Assembly (NCBI GenBank): GCA_965140735.1
Contig: OZ223306.1
Location: forward strand, 2,852,001 to 2,916,000
Direction: 5' to 3'
DNA length: 64,000 bases
Source of the DNA: Fusibacter_A sp965140735
GTDB taxonomy: Bacteria > Bacillota > Clostridia > Peptostreptococcales > Acidaminobacteraceae
Made by a program: the position numbers and the translations under genes. Numbering within the stretch: position 1 is the stretch's first letter; every line of letters begins with the position of its first letter. A model generated the notes under the pieces. That model did no database searches and had not been told where the DNA came from. It saw only the letters and a list, made by a program, of their open reading frames with translations. Of this stretch, positions 61,994 through 64,000 are shown one piece after another.

Positions 61994-62018
61994 GCTCAGG
62001 CTTATAAATCGCCTGAAC
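61994..62018 (-). terminator. Terminator of the TetR gene
   Basis: AG-TCAGGC pairs with GCCTGA-CT around an eight to nine-base loop, followed on the minus strand by TTTTTTATTTTG. Confidence 0.75.
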
Positions 62019-62051
62019 TCCAATCAACTGAAAAAATATTTCAATTTATTT

Positions 62052-62642
62052 CTAATAAATAATAACACTTAATATCTTCCAAAGCTCTTTTTCACTGAAC
62101 TCCACCAATCTTGTATTCCACGGATTTCTATTATGAAGACCTTCATAGACTAGATAAAGTGCTTGAGCAATATTACTTTTAGGATTTTTAAAAGTGCTTT
62201 CAGACGTTTCTTCTAACTCAGCTAGCAAAACTTCTAAATACCCTAAAAAATCAAGCCGATTTTTATGCATTCTTTTTTCAACATCTGAATATCGATCATC
62301 TTTTAGGAGATAATGAGGAATACTATTTACAAAACGAAATGCATCCGATTGATTTATAGGTAGCAAAAAAAGCCCCAGCATCCGTTCTTTAGCAGTCAGA
62401 GTCTGGTCGTTTTGATACTTCTTTCTCTTTATTTCAAATTGATCCAAAATGTTTAGAAGAACCGATAAATAAATCTCATCTTTTGTTTTAAAGTGCCAGT
62501 TTACAGCACCTCTAGTCATGCCCATTTCAACTGCTATATCATTTCGGGTCATTTTTTCAAACCCTTTTCTATTTATAATTTCATAACTAACTTCTAGTAT
62601 TTTTTGTCGTGTAATTTCTGCATCTTCTTTTGTTCTTCTCAT
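62052..62642 (-). CDS. TetR/AcrR-family transcriptional regulator
   Basis: 196 residues. The HTH reads KGFEKMTRNDIAVEMGMTRGAVNWHFKTKDEIY, close to the AcrR/TtgR subgroup (RGA.YWHF), with a helical ligand domain behind. It is encoded upstream of yfcC, separated by its own terminator and the long palindrome, so yfcC and the M20 gene are the best candidate targets; a role in efflux control elsewhere is also possible. No drug pump is adjacent. Confidence 0.9.
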   Translation of the reverse strand: MRRTKEDAEITRQKILEVSYEIINRKGFEKMTRNDIAVEMGMTRGAVNWHFKTKDEIYLSVLLNILDQFEIKRKKYQNDQTLTAKERMLGLFLLPINQSDAFRFVNSIPHYLLKDDRYSDVEKRMHKNRLDFLGYLEVLLAELEETSESTFKNPKSNIAQALYLVYEGLHNRNPWNTRLVEFSEKELWKILSVIIY

Positions 62643-62698
62643 TGTGTCTCACGCCCTTCCCGCTATAATTTTATCATGACTAAATTTAAAGTGGTAAA

Positions 62699-63235
62699 TT
62701 AGAGTGAAATCCAATATCTGCGTACCGAAATGATTTCGCCATCCGATTTTTGTTCACTAACTTTGTTCTCTAAGATACCACCATTAGATTCAATCGTCTT
62801 AGCAGAGGCTTCATTCAAGTCATCACAAGTCAGCAACACACGTTCAAGTAAAGGTTCAGTTTCTCTAATTTTATCAAGCATGAGCTTAAGCATCATACCT
62901 GCAAATCCCTTTTGACGCTCAGAAGCTCTTACACCATAACCAATATGGCCCCCATGATTCATCAAATGCGCATTGAGTTCATGTCTAAAATGTATTGCCC
63001 CTGCTACTTTGTGATCTTCAATCTCTAAAAAATAGAGTGTCGAAGGTACGAAACCACTTGCTCTCACCGCATCTGTGGTATCATTTCGCCATCTCTCGAG
63101 TAAAGCTTCAAAAGACATCCCTTCACATCTTGCCGCATAAGGCACAATAACCTCATCGTTATTTTCCCACTCTGAAATATAGTCTATATAAGCACTTTCA
63201 CTGATTTCATCAAATTTTATAAGTTTATAAGCCAT
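62699..63235 (-). CDS. GNAT-family N-acetyltransferase
   Basis: 178 residues. The acetyl-CoA site is seen in GHIGYGVRASERQKGFAGMMLKLML, with the beta-4/alpha-3 block around it and a closing NEASAKTIESNGGILE motif. The start has AGGAGGGCGT. The substrate is unknown; related small GNATs act on amino groups of antibiotics, proteins or metabolites. Single gene. Confidence 0.9.
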   Translation of the reverse strand: MAYKLIKFDEISESAYIDYISEWENNDEVIVPYAARCEGMSFEALLERWRNDTTDAVRASGFVPSTLYFLEIEDHKVAGAIHFRHELNAHLMNHGGHIGYGVRASERQKGFAGMMLKLMLDKIRETEPLLERVLLTCDDLNEASAKTIESNGGILENKVSEQKSDGEIISVRRYWISL

Positions 63236-63528
63236 ACGCCCTCCTAGTCATTTTCATTTATTTTATAGTCCAATTCTGTCACAACTTACGCCTATATAAT
63301 AGCATCACGACACTATAAGTACCATCTGTTTTTACCATTATCTACATCGCTGAGTTCATGCAAACTAATTAATTGGCCTCTTTCATTATAATTCATTCTA
63401 AAATTGGGGGCAAATGATAAAAGGATTGAAATTTATCGTAAAAAATGGTATGCTTCAATCGATGAACCCACGTGATTTAAAGTGCTACATAATAATCAAA
63501 CACAATACAATTCATTAGAAGATTATAT
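63236..63528. other. Intergenic region with copy 2 of the dispersed 38-bp repeat and the ABC-F promoter side
   Basis: About 290 bp, AT-rich. It contains the second copy of the 38-bp repeat at 63382-63419 and must contain promoters for GNAT (minus) and the ABC-F leader (plus). I saw no other gene. Confidence 0.4.
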
Positions 63529-63564
63529 ATGAAAGAGCTTGTTTTTTTGAAAGCTCTTTTTTGA
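63529..63564 (+). promoter_or_regulatory. Leader peptide ORF overlapping a terminator: candidate attenuator of the ABC-F gene
   Basis: The 12-codon frame encodes MKELVFLKALF and ends in TGA. The same bases form the hairpin AAGAGCTT-loop-AAAGCTCTT followed by six Ts, i.e. an intrinsic terminator 23 bp before the ABC-F start. Translation of the leader must open the stem. That layout matches ribosome-stalling attenuators known upstream of antibiotic-resistance ABC-F genes. The leader has only a weak ribosome binding site (GAAGA). Confidence 0.6.
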
Positions 63565-63586
63565 TGATAAAAGAAGAGGTAATCAT

Positions 63587-64000
63587 ATGTTAAAAGTAGA
63601 TCAACTTTCCTACTCATTTCCGCAAAAGGATTTATACAACAAAATTTCATTTACATTAGAAGACGACCAACATTGCGCCTTTATTGGTACCAGCGGTAGT
63701 GGCAAAAGTACCCTTATTGACATCATCATGGACCCAGAAAGGTACATGTTCGATGGTAAGTTAGAGCTATTTCCACATTGCAGGATTGGCTATGTAAGCC
63801 AGTTTTCTCAACTAGACAAGACAAAAGATACCACTGTTTTTGAATATATTGCAGAAGTCTTTATCACTTTAGAAAATAAAATCACTGCAATCTGTACTGA
63901 GATGGAAACGGCCACAGAACTTGATGCCCTACTCGAAAAATATCAACATGCATTAGATGCATTTGATGCCATCGATGGTCACGATTATGAGAGCAATATC
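63587..64000 (+). CDS. ABC-F family ATPase (ribosome-protection type), 3' end outside window
   Basis: The first 138 residues are visible. MLKVDQLSYSFPQKDLYNKISFTL is the ABC-F N-terminus, with Walker A GTSGSGKST; GYVSQFSQLDKTKDTTVFEYI is the ABC-F style Q-loop region, followed by a helical insertion. There is no membrane domain. ABC-F proteins bind the ribosomal E site and either regulate translation or dislodge antibiotics; the leader hairpin favours an antibiotic-inducible member (Lsa/Vga/Vml group), but the linker that decides this lies outside. Ribosome binding site AAGAGGTAATCAT. Confidence 0.85.
   Translation, partial: MLKVDQLSYSFPQKDLYNKISFTLEDDQHCAFIGTSGSGKSTLIDIIMDPERYMFDGKLELFPHCRIGYVSQFSQLDKTKDTTVFEYIAEVFITLENKITAICTEMETATELDALLEKYQHALDAFDAIDGHDYESNI

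Noticed and set aside
1..64000. CRISPR arrays, tRNA/rRNA genes, prophage or intact insertion sequences
   Set aside because: Reading both strands showed no regularly spaced repeats, no tRNA-like cloverleaf with CCA-adjacent stem, and only decayed transposase fragments.

Overview
The window is chromosomal DNA of an AT-rich, low-GC Gram-positive anaerobe. I infer a clostridial Firmicute (Clostridia) from the strong AGGAGG-type ribosome binding sites, frequent TTG and GTG starts, lipoprotein solute-binding proteins, two sigma-54 activators, a CoA-acylating succinate-semialdehyde dehydrogenase/4-hydroxybutyrate dehydrogenase pair of the Clostridium kluyveri type, and a flavodoxin/DUF3793 pair. I cannot name the species. 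I saw no rRNA, tRNA, CRISPR array or intact mobile element.

Layout. 1-6.4 kb (minus): murQ followed by a five-gene Opp/Dpp-type peptide ABC importer, with a NagR/DasR-like operator upstream of murQ, which suggests muropeptide salvage. 6.6-8.3 kb: a Fur-box-controlled flavodoxin/DUF3793 pair and a small DUF2007-like gene. 8.3-10.1 kb: recQ. 10.1-23.3 kb: a Ter (tellurium/stress) system consisting of a YceG-like protein, TelA, four TerD/TerA-family proteins, a P-type Ca2+ ATPase, a HAD phosphatase, a CitE-like lyase and two phosphoribosyltransferases fused to PELOTA and TRSP domains. It has no TerC and no ATP-grasp gene inside the window. 23.7-26.7 kb: an Old Yellow Enzyme-type flavin/FeS reductase and a TetR regulator.

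26.7-30.5 kb is an accessory patch: a dead efflux-adaptor gene with three in-frame stops, two ends of a decayed IS3 transposase around a leucine-rich-repeat gene, a C39-peptidase-like fragment, and a secreted protein whose promoter is a near copy of the TetR promoter 3 kb away. 30.7-35.2 kb: sucD and 4hbD behind a perfect sigma-54 promoter, a duplicated upstream activator motif and the activator gene. 35.3-36.0 kb is a second small graveyard (IS66 remnant, DUF1566 lipoprotein remnant). 36.0-45.7 kb: a ten-gene Mrp/MBH-type cation antiporter operon behind a sigma-54 promoter, with three 17-bp activator-like sites and an AcoR-type activator gene.

45.9-51.3 kb (plus): a signalling operon of an orphan sugar-type binding lipoprotein, a receiver-HD-GYP protein and a hybrid histidine kinase. 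51.5-56.2 kb (minus): a complete branched-chain amino-acid (Liv) ABC importer. 56.6-61.8 kb: DUF3783, glyoxalase I, an OFA-like MFS permease, an M20 peptidase and a YfcC-type permease, the last preceded by a 44-bp interrupted perfect palindrome; 62.0-63.2 kb holds a TetR regulator and a GNAT acetyltransferase. The window ends in an ABC-F gene preceded by a leader peptide ORF that coincides with a terminator hairpin.

Taken together the window is mostly nutrient uptake (peptides/muropeptides, branched-chain amino acids, carboxylates), fermentation and ion energetics under sigma-54 control, and a large stress module. The most promising biology is the Ter cluster, the sigma-54-controlled antiporter, and the ABC-F attenuator. 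All assignments are from reading the sequence; no database search was run.
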